A DNA stretch of 37,284 nucleotides, from NCBI GenBank assembly GCA_026982475.1, contig JALSHB010000154.1, positions 1 to 37,284 on the forward strand. The letters are read 5' to 3'. Position 1 is the first letter of the stretch. Every line of letters begins with the position of its first letter. The notes beneath the pieces are model-generated. The model was not told where the DNA came from. It worked only from the letters and a program-made list of their open reading frames with translations, and did no database searches. The position numbers and the translations under genes were made by a program. This DNA is from Chromatiales bacterium. GTDB taxonomy: Bacteria > Pseudomonadota > Gammaproteobacteria > SZUA-152. Positions 6,902-15,266 of this stretch are shown in pieces.

Positions 6902-7282
6902 ATGGTCGTGGAAGCAACAAAAGACAATTTCGCCGACATCATCGACAGCAACGACATCGTGGTCGTCGACTTCTGGGCACCCTGGTGCGGCCCCTGTCGG
7001 TCCTTCGCGCCCATCTTCGAGGCCGCCGCCGAGAGCCACAAGGACGGCGCCGCCTTCGTCAAGGTCAACACCGAGCAAGAGCAGGAGCTGGCGGCCCATT
7101 TCCAGATCCGCTCCATTCCCACCCTGATGGTGTTCCGCAACCAGATCGTGGTCTTCGCCCAGCCCGGCGTGCTGCCGGAAAGTGCGCTGGCGAAGCTGCT
7201 GGAAGAGGTCGAGGCGCTGGACATGGACGAGGTGCGCCGGGAGATCGCCCAACAGGAGCGGTGTGGACAGGCCCTGGCTTAG
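6902..7282 (+). CDS. Thioredoxin family protein
   Basis: Thiol-disulfide oxidoreductase of 126 residues, cytosolic (no signal peptide). The active site is WCGPC (Cys29, Cys32) after VVVDFWAP, and the cis-proline follows in RSIPTLMVF. A C-terminal extension of about 20 residues beyond the usual 105-110 ends QQERCGQALA and adds a third cysteine. GAGGG lies 7 nt before the ATG. The palindrome at 6860-6880 suggests it is conditionally expressed, not the housekeeping trxA. It converges on the lipoprotein operon with a 6-bp gap. Confidence 0.92.
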   Translation: MVVEATKDNFADIIDSNDIVVVDFWAPWCGPCRSFAPIFEAAAESHKDGAAFVKVNTEQEQELAAHFQIRSIPTLMVFRNQIVVFAQPGVLPESALAKLLEEVEALDMDEVRREIAQQERCGQALA

Positions 7283-7288
7283 ACCAGG

Positions 7289-7975
7289 TCAATACTGGCT
7301 TGTGGTGGTGTCCGCCGGCACCCTGGTCTTGTACTCGCTATCCTGACCCGTCAAGGGGTGGTATTTCCCAAAGGGGAGAACCGCTATCGCTGTGTTGTTC
7401 GCAATGCGTGCAACGGGCACGTAATCTTGCATGGCGGTTTTGATGGCGGTTTCTATCATTGCGGCCAATATGCCACTGTTACTGTTGCCGCTTGTATTGA
7501 TGACTTGGCGTCTGTATTCCTGCCAAAGCGTTGCGCCGGTATGGGTTGAAACCAGGTTGAACTTCAGGGCCACGGTGACATTTCCGCCGATTACATAGTA
7601 ATTTGTGTCCCATTCCTCGATATTGACGAACATTACGGCGTCGGCACCGAACATTTCGCGGAATTTTTCTGGCTTCACCTTGGAGATTTGGGCGCCGTCG
7701 TGTATCCCCTCATTGCGGAATATTCGTGTGGTTACCTCAATGGGGAAGACATAGTAGCCCGCGACTGCGAGTGGCTCGGCAATCGTTGACGCGTACAGGT
7801 CCGGCGCATCAGCTGCGGTACTCTGATTGATTGCTGGAACGACCAAAACCGCTACCGGTTTTTCTTCGTACATGTTGGGATAGGCTTGGCGCTTGGTCAG
7901 GTACTGAACATTGGGTGCGCAACCGAGCAGGGTTGAGATGGCGAACAAAGCGATGATTTGTTTGAGCTTGGACAT
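7289..7975 (-). CDS. DUF799 (GNA1162 family) lipoprotein
   Basis: Predicted lipoprotein of 228 residues: signal peptide MSKLKQIIALFAISTLLGC with Cys at the lipobox. The body VAVLVVPAINQSTAADAPDLYASTIAEPLAVAGYYVFP matches the DUF799/GNA1162 family, which has a TolB N-terminal-like fold and lies at the outer membrane of Neisseria. It is the last gene of a four-gene operon with a CsgG-like protein and DUF4810; this trio recurs in proteobacteria and is thought to form an envelope assembly whose substrate is not known. Confidence 0.88.
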   Translation of the reverse strand: MSKLKQIIALFAISTLLGCAPNVQYLTKRQAYPNMYEEKPVAVLVVPAINQSTAADAPDLYASTIAEPLAVAGYYVFPIEVTTRIFRNEGIHDGAQISKVKPEKFREMFGADAVMFVNIEEWDTNYYVIGGNVTVALKFNLVSTHTGATLWQEYRRQVINTSGNSNSGILAAMIETAIKTAMQDYVPVARIANNTAIAVLPFGKYHPLTGQDSEYKTRVPADTTTSQY

Positions 7976-7995
7976 GACTGCTTCCTGTTACCGTA

Positions 7996-8340
7996 CTATT
8001 TCGACTGGCTGATGAGTCGGCTCATCAGCTGTTGTGCTTCCGGGTAGGTTTCAGCTTCGAGCCGGTAATACTCGACCGCCTTGCCAGACTCGTTCCGCAT
8101 TTGGTAAAACTGGCCGAGTTCCGCGTAAACTCCCGGGGGAACCCGAAGGTTCTTCTCCTTTGATTTGTCGATGATCTCGCGCAACTCCTCCATGTGGGCG
8201 CGGGTTGCTTTCTCGCCGGGCGACTTCTTGAGTTCATACAGCGTATTTGAATATTTTCCCCAGTACATGTGTTGAGGGCCGGTGGCGGCACAACCGCTAA
8301 TCACAAATGCGATAAAGAAAATAACTATCATCGGCTTCAT
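7996..8340 (-). CDS. DUF4810 lipoprotein
   Basis: Small lipoprotein of 114 residues with signal peptide ending FVISGCAATGP. The mature part YWGKYSNTLYELKKSP...GVYAELGQFYQMRNESGKAVEYYRLEAETYPEAQQLM is typical of DUF4810 and helical, TPR-like. Its ATG overlaps the stop of the preceding small lipoprotein gene by 4 bp. It is the standard companion of CsgG-like and DUF799 lipoproteins. Confidence 0.87.
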   Translation of the reverse strand: MKPMIVIFFIAFVISGCAATGPQHMYWGKYSNTLYELKKSPGEKATRAHMEELREIIDKSKEKNLRVPPGVYAELGQFYQMRNESGKAVEYYRLEAETYPEAQQLMSRLISQSK

Positions 8341-8654
8341 TTCAGGTTTACCTCGAATACATTGCCGGAAGAAACATAGAACTTGCGGTGTATGATGGTC
8401 GTGTCTCCCCTCACGATGCGTAGCTCATGCGAGCCTGGACCGATACTTATTTTGGTGGCTGTTTTTCCGTTCAGGTTGAATGATGTGGTATCTGTTCCGA
8501 GCACCAGCGGCCGTCGGTTGTCGATATACAATAGTTCGCCATCAGGCTTGCCGATCAGCTGCAGATAAGCATGATCATCAGTTTGAACGGTTTGTTGAAA
8601 GCCCCCGCATGCCGAGAGCAAAAGGACACAGAACAGGACGAGCAATGCTTTCAT
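8337..8654 (-). CDS. Small lipoprotein of the CsgG/DUF4810/DUF799 operon, family unknown
   Basis: Lipoprotein of 105 residues with signal MKALLVLFCVLLLSACGG. The mature domain is rich in beta strands (AYLQLIGKPDGELLYIDNR, GPGSHELRIVRGDTTIIHRKFYVSSGNVFEVNL), recalling PEGA-like domains that mount on cell-envelope proteins; I do not recognise a named family. It overlaps the genes on both sides by 4 bp, so it is firmly part of the operon. Confidence 0.8.
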   Translation of the reverse strand: MKALLVLFCVLLLSACGGFQQTVQTDDHAYLQLIGKPDGELLYIDNRRPLVLGTDTTSFNLNGKTATKISIGPGSHELRIVRGDTTIIHRKFYVSSGNVFEVNLK

Positions 8655-9622
8655 TTCCGGTTTGCCTCTTGATTTGATAATTCTCTGATTACCAGTGAAT
8701 CAAAATTGATTCCTTGAAGGCTTCCCTGAGTTACCGAGCACAGTGAAACTTCATTATTTCCTTCACCGAGCAATTGAGTTATACGGACGCGGGCGATTTC
8801 TGTTCCGGGCAGCTCAATCATGAAACCGGTCTGGCTGTTGCGGACCTTCTTGCCGCGTTTTACAACAGAAAATTCATCACCGACTTGCAGGCCTTGCGAT
8901 TTGCCGCCAGTCATTATGAATAAATTGTCTTGTTCCCCGACAATATAGGCTTGCCAGGGCTTGTCGAGCAGGTTTTCCACCAAATTACTGACGAGCTTGG
9001 ATATCGCCGCGGACAGGGCTTTATCATCCAGTTCGCTGTCAAAGCCGGCCTTTTCGCCTACGCCGAGAACTCGATTGGCTTCAGACATGGCCTCGCCAGT
9101 TCCTTCTTCGGAGAAAACAACCTGGCCGCTTGCGACGTCAATCAGCCGCACATTGACTGTTGCCCGTGCATGTTGCTTCTTGTTGCGGCTGAAAACGCCG
9201 ACTTCACTGGTGATCTTACGCCCAAATTCAGAAACTGAACCGACGATGAGATAGTCGGCACCGACCGTGCTGACATTCATGTCTGTAAGCTTTCTTTCTG
9301 CCTCTACTTTGCCCAGGTCGGCACGTTCAAACAGTAGAAACTTGCCCGTATCCACCAAGCGCGCAGACAGGATGTCCATGCTCTGCTTGCCAACCCTGTC
9401 GTAATTCTCATCCAGCAGAAAGCTGTTGCCATGGCGTGTTTCGTTGCTAAAACGGGCAATGGCGACCTTTCGCTTCAGCACCCTGGTATCAGCTTGCGTT
9501 AATGTTGGGCTGACTTGTGGCTTTTCTGGCGCCTTGTTGACGATTTCCTGGCTAACCGTCGAGCAGGCTGAAAGCAGAATAGAGGATGAGAGTAGAAAGA
9601 AAACGCTGACTATCCGACGCAT
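8651..9622 (-). CDS. CsgG/HfaB-family lipoprotein
   Basis: First gene of the operon; 323 residues with lipobox LLSAC. The region VAIARFSNETRHGNSFL...VGKQSMDILSARLVDTGKFLLFERADLGKVEAE is the CsgG domain, which in curli systems forms an outer-membrane secretion channel. The C-terminal 100 residues (DNLFIMTGGKSQGLQVGDEFSVVKRG) form an extra beta-rich domain. No curlin genes are nearby, so it belongs to the non-curli CsgG branch linked to DUF4810 and DUF799. The upstream 226 bp to the next gene contain no ORF that I can support; TATACT near 9746 on the minus strand is a possible -10 box without a clear -35. Confidence 0.9.
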   Translation of the reverse strand: MRRIVSVFFLLSSSILLSACSTVSQEIVNKAPEKPQVSPTLTQADTRVLKRKVAIARFSNETRHGNSFLLDENYDRVGKQSMDILSARLVDTGKFLLFERADLGKVEAERKLTDMNVSTVGADYLIVGSVSEFGRKITSEVGVFSRNKKQHARATVNVRLIDVASGQVVFSEEGTGEAMSEANRVLGVGEKAGFDSELDDKALSAAISKLVSNLVENLLDKPWQAYIVGEQDNLFIMTGGKSQGLQVGDEFSVVKRGKKVRNSQTGFMIELPGTEIARVRITQLLGEGNNEVSLCSVTQGSLQGINFDSLVIRELSNQEANRK

Positions 9623-9848
9623 AGGATTGCATTGCCTCCCGTGAGCGCTTGTAGGCCCTTGGTGTTGTGGTTTGATGTTAACCAGGCAATGGCTTTAAAG
9701 AGGTGACCCTAACAACCGTCCCTGGCAGTACCCCCATGGAGTATAGGTACAAATTGTGATCAAGCATAGAGGTATTTTTCACCATTAAATAGCAGTGGCT
9801 GGTCTTAAAGCTTCTGCCTTTTCCAATCTGCTGATTCAAATGTGTCTG

Positions 9849-11087
9849 TCAAATCAACAAAAACGTCCCACCCACCGCCAGTACCAGCCCCAGCCCCGGC
9901 AGGAAGCTGCGCGCCATCTCGCCACCGGCGATGGCGAGTACCAGCACACCCTTCATCAGGGTATTGGTGAGGGTGGCGATGAGGATGGCCCGCTCGGCCA
10001 CCGCCGCTGGCAGATCCAGCGTCGACATGCGCGCCATGGACAGGGTGATGGCGTCCACGTCGCCGATGCCCGAGACAAAGGCCAGCAGGTAGATGCCGGC
10101 GTCCCCCAGCCAGGCGCGCAGGGCCTCGGCCAGTACCAGGATGACGCTCAGCAGCAGGCCGAATTGCAGGGCGGAGGACAGCTCCAGCGGGTTGTGCAGC
10201 GGCAGCTTGGCAGTGCGCGGCCGGGCGCGGTGGCGTCGCCACAGCCACAGGCCGTAGGCGATGGTGGTGAGGGTCATCAGTCCCAGTGGCGGCGCCAGCG
10301 TCGCCAGCAGCTGCGGATTGATCACCGCCACTTCCACCAGTACGCGTGGAAACATGGTCGCCGAGGCCACCAGGGTGCCGGCCGCCAGCACCTGACCCAG
10401 GCGGATGCGGCGCGCCAGGCGGGCAAAGGTGAGGGTGGTGGCGGTGGAGGAGGCCAGCCCGCCCAGCAGGCCGGTGAGGAGGATGCCGCGCTCGGCGCCG
10501 ACGATCTTCATGGCGAGGTAGCCGGCGAAGGACAGGCCGGCGATCAATACCACCATCCACCAGATGTGATAGGGATTGAGCACCCCCCACGGGCCATAGC
10601 CCTGGTTCGGCAGCACCGGCAACGCCACCACGGAGATCAGCAGCAGCTTCAGCGCGGCATGGAATTCCTCGGCTTCGAGATTGCTCAGCCAGCGGTGCAG
10701 GGTGGGTTTGAGGTTCAACAGCACGGTGGTGATGACGGCACCGGCGGCGGCCAGGGTGGCATGGTCGCGCAGGGCGAGGGCGCCGAGGGAAAAGGTGATC
10801 AGCGCGGCGATCAGGGTGGTGATGCCAACGTCATGATCCGTTTGACGTTCCTGCCAATAGGCGATGATCAGCACCAGGGTCAGGCCGAGAAAGGCGAAGC
10901 CCAGCAGGGTCTCGCCCAACGCCTGCGCCAGCAATGCCCACAAGCCGCCGAGCAGGCCGATGAGGCCAAAGGTGCGGATGCCGGCGACGCGGCTGCCCTC
11001 TGCCGCGCGGCGTTCCCGCCAGCCGCGCTCGGTGCCGATCATCAATCCCAGGGCGAGGGCGATGCCGAGGTTGAGCAGGGTATCCAT
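9849..11087 (-). CDS. MgtC/SapB and DUF4010 domain membrane protein
   Basis: Integral membrane protein of 412 residues. The N-terminus (LGIALALGLMIGTERGWRER, RTFGLIGLLGGLWALL) is the MgtC/SapB domain and the rest is DUF4010, about twelve hydrophobic helices in all. DUF4010-MgtC proteins are widespread; transport or magnesium-related roles are guessed only from MgtC. The MITE-like element copy 2 ends 9 bp upstream of its start codon, so its promoter is likely inside or beyond that element. Confidence 0.86.
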   Translation of the reverse strand: MDTLLNLGIALALGLMIGTERGWRERRAAEGSRVAGIRTFGLIGLLGGLWALLAQALGETLLGFAFLGLTLVLIIAYWQERQTDHDVGITTLIAALITFSLGALALRDHATLAAAGAVITTVLLNLKPTLHRWLSNLEAEEFHAALKLLLISVVALPVLPNQGYGPWGVLNPYHIWWMVVLIAGLSFAGYLAMKIVGAERGILLTGLLGGLASSTATTLTFARLARRIRLGQVLAAGTLVASATMFPRVLVEVAVINPQLLATLAPPLGLMTLTTIAYGLWLWRRHRARPRTAKLPLHNPLELSSALQFGLLLSVILVLAEALRAWLGDAGIYLLAFVSGIGDVDAITLSMARMSTLDLPAAVAERAILIATLTNTLMKGVLVLAIAGGEMARSFLPGLGLVLAVGGTFLLI

Positions 11088-11096
11088 ATCTTCAAT

Positions 11097-11206
11097 CTAG
11101 TACTCTTTCAAGGTAATAACACGGATTCAGCGTTCCTGTGGTGTTTCGCGGCAAGGCGCAGTGCGCAGGCAATGGCCGCCTCGTTATTACCTTGAAAGAG
11201 TACTAG
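11097..11206. mobile_element. MITE-like terminal-inverted-repeat element, copy 2 (short form)
   Basis: The 110-bp block starts CTAGTACTCTTTCAAGGTAA and ends with the exact inverse, TTACCTTGAAAGAGTACTAG. The interior (GTTCCTGTGGTGTTTCGCGG and on) is the reverse complement of the right part of copy 1. The whole can fold as one long hairpin. It sits in the divergent intergenic region between the DUF4010 gene and the host-attachment-family gene. Confidence 0.8.
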
Positions 11207-11396
11207 GGTCTTTTGCGGTGAATTGCACCACGGTGGTGGTGGAAATCCGCGGCAACCGGCCCCATTACCGATACAGGCTCTCCATTCGCGGCACAGGGAA
11301 GGCGATGGAGAGACGGGCAGGGGGCAGCCCTTTCGGCAATCCATGCCCCGCCCGCGTGGCGCGGGGCGGCTCATTCAATCGACAGGAGGTAGCATC

Positions 11397-11822
11397 ATGT
11401 CGCATACGTGGTTTTTGGTGGCGGACAGCAGCCGCGCGAGGCTCTATGAGCTGGAGAATCGCAAGGGGCCGTTCGTGGAGGTGGAGGACGTCGAGCATCC
11501 CGAGGGCCGCCTGCACGAGGGCGATCTGGTGACGGATCGTCCCGGCTTTGACGGCGGCAGCGTCGGCCAGGGTCCACATGTGCTGGACGACAAGGTCAGC
11601 GCCCGCGAGCAGGAAAACCTCCGCTTTGCCGAGCATCTGGCCGAACGCCTCGATGCCCTGCGCACCAGCGGCCGGTTGCAGCGTCTGGTGCTGGTGGCGC
11701 CGCCGGCCTTTCTTGGCCTGTTGCGCGAGAAGCTGGGCAAGAAGACCCAGGAACTGGTGGTCAAGCAGGTCGACAAGAACCTCGTCCAGCAGCCGCCGGA
11801 AGTCTTGCGGGACTATCTGTAG
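11397..11822 (+). CDS. Host-attachment family protein (PF10116-type)
   Basis: Soluble protein of 141 residues. MSHTWFLVADSSRARLYEL, DRPGFDGGSVGQGPH, ENLRFAEHLAERLDALR and RLVLVAPPAFLGLLREKLGKK are characteristic of proteins first described as needed for Agrobacterium attachment to plant cells. The fold resembles the archaeal release factor/Pelota core, and the biochemical role is unsettled. I moved the start to the ATG at 11397, preceded at 6 nt by AGGAGGT. The 190 bp upstream, after the MITE-like element, contain nothing else I can support. Confidence 0.85.
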   Translation: MSHTWFLVADSSRARLYELENRKGPFVEVEDVEHPEGRLHEGDLVTDRPGFDGGSVGQGPHVLDDKVSAREQENLRFAEHLAERLDALRTSGRLQRLVLVAPPAFLGLLREKLGKKTQELVVKQVDKNLVQQPPEVLRDYL

Positions 11823-11841
11823 CCGGCCGTGGCCGGGCGGC

Positions 11842-12279
11842 TCAGCCCGGTGTGTTGTGCGTCACCCAGCGCGCGTCCTCGCCACTGATTTCCTGCTTCC
11901 AGAAGGGCGCGCGTGATTTCAATTCCTCGATGAGATAACGGCAGGCGGGAAAGGACGCGCGGCGATGCGCCGACCACACCGCCAGCAGCACGATGGCGTC
12001 ATTGGGGTGGATCTCGCCAAAGCGGTGGATGATCAGCGTGTCGAGGATCTCCCAGCGCGATCTGGCCTCAGTGGCAATGGCCTGCAGGTGTTTTTGCGTC
12101 ATGGCCGGGTAGTGTTCCAGCACCATGCGCTCCACATCGGCGCCGTCATTGAAGTCGCGCATGGTGCCGACGAAGACGGAGGTGGCGCCATACTTGCCGG
12201 CCAGTTGGGGATTCCCGGCCTGGTGCCGCTGCAGTTCCCGCCAGGGATCGAAGGCCTCGCCCAGCAGCTTGATGCTCAT
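11842..12279 (-). CDS. moaE: Molybdopterin synthase catalytic subunit
   Basis: Large subunit that, with thiocarboxylated MoaD, converts precursor Z (cPMP) to molybdopterin in the cytosol. The 145 residues include GATSVFVGTMRDFNDG, LEHYPAMTQKHL, HRFGEIHPNDAIVLLAVWSAHRRASFPACRYLIEELKSRAPFWKQE, which cover the substrate-binding arginines and the catalytic Lys in the APFWK segment. Its ATG overlaps the moaD stop, so the two subunits are coupled. The convergent host-attachment gene ends 19 bp away. Confidence 0.95.
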   Translation of the reverse strand: MSIKLLGEAFDPWRELQRHQAGNPQLAGKYGATSVFVGTMRDFNDGADVERMVLEHYPAMTQKHLQAIATEARSRWEILDTLIIHRFGEIHPNDAIVLLAVWSAHRRASFPACRYLIEELKSRAPFWKQEISGEDARWVTHNTPG

Positions 12280-12527
12280 CGAAGCACGTCCCCCCCACCC
12301 CCCGTCACCGGTGGAAAAAAGGCCACCTCGTCGCCATCCGTAACGGCCGCGTCGGCGCCGGCGTATTCCATGTTGACGGCGATCAGCGTATTGGCCGGCA
12401 TCTCGCGCCCGTCGGTGGCGGCCTCCCAGGCCTGCTGTGCGGTCTGCGCCCGGGCCGGATCAAGTATGGCCTCGTCCTTGCCCACGGTCTCGCGCAGGCT
12501 GGCGAAGAATTTCACGGTGATACTCAT
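12276..12527 (-). CDS. moaD: Molybdopterin synthase sulfur carrier subunit with C-terminal extension
   Basis: Ubiquitin-fold sulfur carrier of 83 residues ([19 protein letters not shown]...[26 protein letters not shown]). In the family the chain normally stops at this Gly-Gly, which is adenylated and thiocarboxylated. Here the frame continues with GGDVLR through a G-rich tract (6 G, T, 7 G) before TGA, which overlaps the moaE ATG. Either the tail is trimmed, the tract is a sequencing or slippage site, or the subunit is altered. Identity is clear; functionality as written is open. Confidence 0.92.
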   Translation of the reverse strand: MSITVKFFASLRETVGKDEAILDPARAQTAQQAWEAATDGREMPANTLIAVNMEYAGADAAVTDGDEVAFFPPVTGGGGDVLR

Positions 12528-12574
12528 GGCGTCCCCCGGTATACTTTTGTCTCACTTGCAGTAGGGCCCTTCAC

Positions 12575-13051
12575 ATGAACAAGCTAACCCATTTCAACAG
12601 CGCAGGCGAGGCCCACATGGTCGACGTCGGTGAAAAGGCCGTCACCCAGCGCATGGCGGTGGCCGAGGGGCGGATACGCATGCAGCCGGAGACCCTGCGC
12701 CTGATCATCGAAGGCGGCCACGGCAAGGGCGACGTACTGGGCATCGCGCGCATCGCCGGCATCATGGGCGCCAAGCAGACCAGCAATCTGGTGCCCCTGT
12801 GCCACCCCCTGATGCTCACCAAGGTGGCGGTGGATCTGACCCCGCAGCCCGACGAAAACGCCGTGCACTGCCGCGCCAGCGTGCACACCGCCGGCCAGAC
12901 CGGCGTGGAGATGGAGGCGCTGAACGCCGTGCAGATCGCCCTGCTCACGGTGTACGACATGTGCAAGGCGGTGGATCGCGGCATGGTCATCGGTGACGTG
13001 GGACTGCTGGAGAAGCGTGGCGGCAAGTCCGGCACATGGCAGCGCCGGTGA
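12575..13051 (+). CDS. moaC: Cyclic pyranopterin monophosphate synthase
   Basis: Second step of molybdenum cofactor synthesis: with MoaA it turns GTP into cPMP. The 158-residue protein has [56 protein letters not shown] and [10 protein letters not shown], the conserved MoaC blocks with the active-site Lys, His and Asp. It is divergent from moaDE with 47 bp between start codons; a shared promoter region including TATACT is likely. Confidence 0.96.
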   Translation: MNKLTHFNSAGEAHMVDVGEKAVTQRMAVAEGRIRMQPETLRLIIEGGHGKGDVLGIARIAGIMGAKQTSNLVPLCHPLMLTKVAVDLTPQPDENAVHCRASVHTAGQTGVEMEALNAVQIALLTVYDMCKAVDRGMVIGDVGLLEKRGGKSGTWQRR

Positions 13052-13064
13052 CGGCCGGCCAACA

Positions 13065-13088
13065 CTCCTGACACGATGCTGTCAGGAG
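13065..13088. terminator. Hairpin after moaC
   Basis: CTCCTGACA, six-base loop, TGTCAGGAG. A nine-bp stem 14 bp after the moaC stop with no T tract on the plus strand. Probable transcript end or pause. Confidence 0.45.
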
Positions 13089-13135
13089 GCCTGCGCTAGA
13101 CTGTGGGCTCGATCAACGGCCAAGGAGAGCACGCC

Positions 13136-13564
13136 ATGAGCTTCAACAAACTCACCCCCAACCTGATGGTGGAAGACGTCGCACAGAGCGTGATCTTCTA
13201 CCGCGACCTGCTGGGCTTCGAACTGCTGATGGCGATGCGCGACGAGCGGCCCTTCGACGGCCTGCCGGCCGCCGGCGACAAGCCCCTCGACTGGGCCATG
13301 GTGCAGCGTGACCAGGTGGCCTTCATGTTTCAGCGGCGCGACAGCCTGAGCGAGGAGATCCCGGCCCTGGCCGGCTGCGAGATCGGCGCCTCCCTGACCC
13401 TCTACATGGAGGTGGACGGCGTCGACGCCCTGCACCAGTCCCTGCAGGGCGAGGCCGACATCATCCGCCCCCCGCAGACCACCTTCTACGGCCGCCGCGA
13501 GCTGTACCTGCGCGACTGCAACGGCTATATCCTGGCACTGACGGAAGACGCAGAAAGCCACTGA
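13136..13564 (+). CDS. VOC (glyoxalase/bleomycin resistance) family protein
   Basis: Single vicinal-oxygen-chelate domain, 142 residues: NKLTPNLMVEDVAQSVIFYRDLLGFELL at the start and YGRRELYLRDCNGYILALTEDAE at the end. The substrate cannot be deduced. The start at 13136 has AAGGAGA at good spacing and replaces the ORF-track start at 13103. A second VOC gene follows after 40 bp, then a WYL regulator, so these may be one regulated unit. Confidence 0.85.
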   Translation: MSFNKLTPNLMVEDVAQSVIFYRDLLGFELLMAMRDERPFDGLPAAGDKPLDWAMVQRDQVAFMFQRRDSLSEEIPALAGCEIGASLTLYMEVDGVDALHQSLQGEADIIRPPQTTFYGRRELYLRDCNGYILALTEDAESH

Positions 13565-13604
13565 CCATGCCCCCGCGCATGAGCAAATTGAAAAGGAGAG
13601 CACC

Positions 13605-13976
13605 ATGATCATCGACCATCTGGGACTATCGGTTTCCGACGCCGCAAAAAGCCAGGCCTTCTATGCCGCGGCGCTGGCCCCGCTGGGGATCGCCAAGATC
13701 ATGGAATTCGACGGCTGGGCCGGCTTCGGCCGCGACGGCAGCCCCGAATTCTGGTTCGGCGAAGGCGGACCGGCGCAACACCCCATGCACATCGCCTTCC
13801 GCGCCGAAAACCGCCAGCAGGTGCGCGACTTCCACGACGCCGCCCTCAAGGCCGGCGGCAAGGACAACGGCGCGCCCGGCCTGCGCGAGGAATATCACCC
13901 CACCTACTACGGCGCCTTCATCATCGACCTCGACGGCCACAACATCGAGGCCGTCTGCCACGCGCCGGAGGGCTGA
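13605..13976 (+). CDS. VOC family protein (lactoylglutathione lyase-like)
   Basis: 123 residues: MIIDHLGLSVSDAAKSQAFYAAALAPLGI, HPMHIAFRAENRQQVRDFHDAALKAGG, HPTYYGAFIIDLDGHNIEAVCH. This is the short VOC type whose members are usually metal-binding lyases or dioxygenase-like proteins of unknown substrate. AAAGGAGAGC precedes the ATG. It is distinct in sequence from the preceding VOC gene, so not a recent duplication. Confidence 0.87.
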   Translation: MIIDHLGLSVSDAAKSQAFYAAALAPLGIAKIMEFDGWAGFGRDGSPEFWFGEGGPAQHPMHIAFRAENRQQVRDFHDAALKAGGKDNGAPGLREEYHPTYYGAFIIDLDGHNIEAVCHAPEG

Positions 13977-13996
13977 GCGGCGCCGGAGAGCATCGC

Positions 13997-14680
13997 GTGC
14001 GCCGCGCCGACCGCCTGTTCCAAATCATCCAGTTCCTGCGCACCCGCCGCGTCACCACCGCGCGCCGGCTGGCGGAGGAACTGGAAGTCTCCGAGCGCAC
14101 CATCTACCGCGACATCCGCGACCTGATGGCCTCCGGCGTGCCCATCGACGGCGAAGCCGGCATCGGCTACGCCCTGCGGCGCGGCTTCGACCTGCCGCCA
14201 CTGATGTTCACCGAGGCCGAAATCACCGCGATGACGCTGGGCGCGCGCATCGTCGACAGCTGGGCCGACCCGGAACTGGCGCGCGCCGCCAACTCGGTGC
14301 TGAGCAAGATCGAAACCGTCCTTCCCGACGGCCTCAAGCAACGCCTCGACCAGACTCGCCTGTTCTCCCCGCTGACGCGCATACCCGCCGAGACCGCTGC
14401 CTGCATGGCGCAACTACGTGCCGCCATCGACACCCGCCGCCGGGTGCGCTTCCGCTACAGCCGCGCCGACGGCGTCACCAGCCGGCGCCACGTGTGGCCG
14501 CTGGGGTTGTTCTTCTGGGGCTCGGTGTGGACCCTCGGCGCCTGGTGTGAGCTGCGCAGCGCCTTCCGCAACTTCCGCCTCGACCGGGTGCGCGAGCTGA
14601 GCCTGTGCGAAGACACCTTCCCGCACATGGCAGGCCGCACCCTGCAAGATCTGATCAACAAGGAAAGAGACTGCCAATGA
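13997..14680 (+). CDS. YafY-type WYL-domain transcriptional regulator
   Basis: DNA-binding protein of 227 residues. An N-terminal winged helix (RRADRLFQIIQFLRTRRVTTARRLAEELEVSERTIYRDI) is followed by a WYL ligand-binding region (VRFRYSRADGVTSRRHVWPLGLFFWGSVWTLGAWCELRSAFRNFRLDRV). The start is GTG at 13997. It begins 20 bp after the VOC gene and its stop overlaps the start of the tag gene, so the run VOC-VOC-WYL-tag may be co-transcribed. Ligand unknown. Confidence 0.88.
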   Translation: MRRADRLFQIIQFLRTRRVTTARRLAEELEVSERTIYRDIRDLMASGVPIDGEAGIGYALRRGFDLPPLMFTEAEITAMTLGARIVDSWADPELARAANSVLSKIETVLPDGLKQRLDQTRLFSPLTRIPAETAACMAQLRAAIDTRRRVRFRYSRADGVTSRRHVWPLGLFFWGSVWTLGAWCELRSAFRNFRLDRVRELSLCEDTFPHMAGRTLQDLINKERDCQ

Positions 14681-15252
14681 ACAAGCAATGCCGCTGTTCC
14701 TGGGTACCCGCCGATGACCCCCTCTACATCGCCTATCACGATAACGAATGGGGCGTGCCGGAATACGACGACCGGCGCCTGTTCGAAATGCTGATACTCG
14801 AAGGGGCACAGGCCGGCCTGAGCTGGATCACGATATTGCGCAAGCGGGAAAACTACCGTCGCGCCTTCGATGGTTTCGACGCCGAAAAGATCGCCCGCTA
14901 CGGGACGCAGAAGATCGCCAGCCTGCTCAATGACCCCGGCATCGTGCGCAATCGCCTCAAGGTCAACGCCGCCGTCGGCAATGCCCGGGCCTGTCTCGAC
15001 ATACAGGATGAATTCGGCGGCCTCAGCGATTACCTGTGGCAGTTCGTCGGCGGCGAACCGAAAGTCAACGCCTGGAAGACCTTGGGCGAGGTGCCAGCCT
15101 CGACGCCAGAATCCGATGCCATGAGCCGCGCACTGAAGAAGCGCGGCTTCAAATTCGTGGGCTCCACGATCTGTTATGCCTTCATGCAGGCCGTCGGCAT
15201 GGTCAATGACCACACCACGGACTGTTTTCGCCATCGCATGAAGCGGAAATGA
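14677..15252 (+). CDS. tag: DNA-3-methyladenine glycosylase I
   Basis: Base excision repair enzyme removing 3-methyladenine from alkylated DNA. The 191 residues carry CRCSWVPADDPLYIAYHDNEWGVP, LEGAQAGLSWITILRKRENYRRAFDGFD and GMVNDHTTDCFRH; Cys near the start, His in YHDNEWG and the C-terminal His and Cys form the zinc site of Tag. Start at the ATG overlapping the WYL stop, in place of the longer ORF-track start. It converges with the outer-membrane protein gene with a 14-bp gap. Confidence 0.95.
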   Translation: MNKQCRCSWVPADDPLYIAYHDNEWGVPEYDDRRLFEMLILEGAQAGLSWITILRKRENYRRAFDGFDAEKIARYGTQKIASLLNDPGIVRNRLKVNAAVGNARACLDIQDEFGGLSDYLWQFVGGEPKVNAWKTLGEVPASTPESDAMSRALKKRGFKFVGSTICYAFMQAVGMVNDHTTDCFRHRMKRK

Positions 15253-15266
15253 CGCCACGCCAAGGC

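Noticed and set aside
9795-11195. 466-codon plus-strand ORF rich in Gln and Gly
   Set aside because: Antisense to the MgtC/DUF4010 gene and ending in the MITE-like element; composition is a shadow effect.
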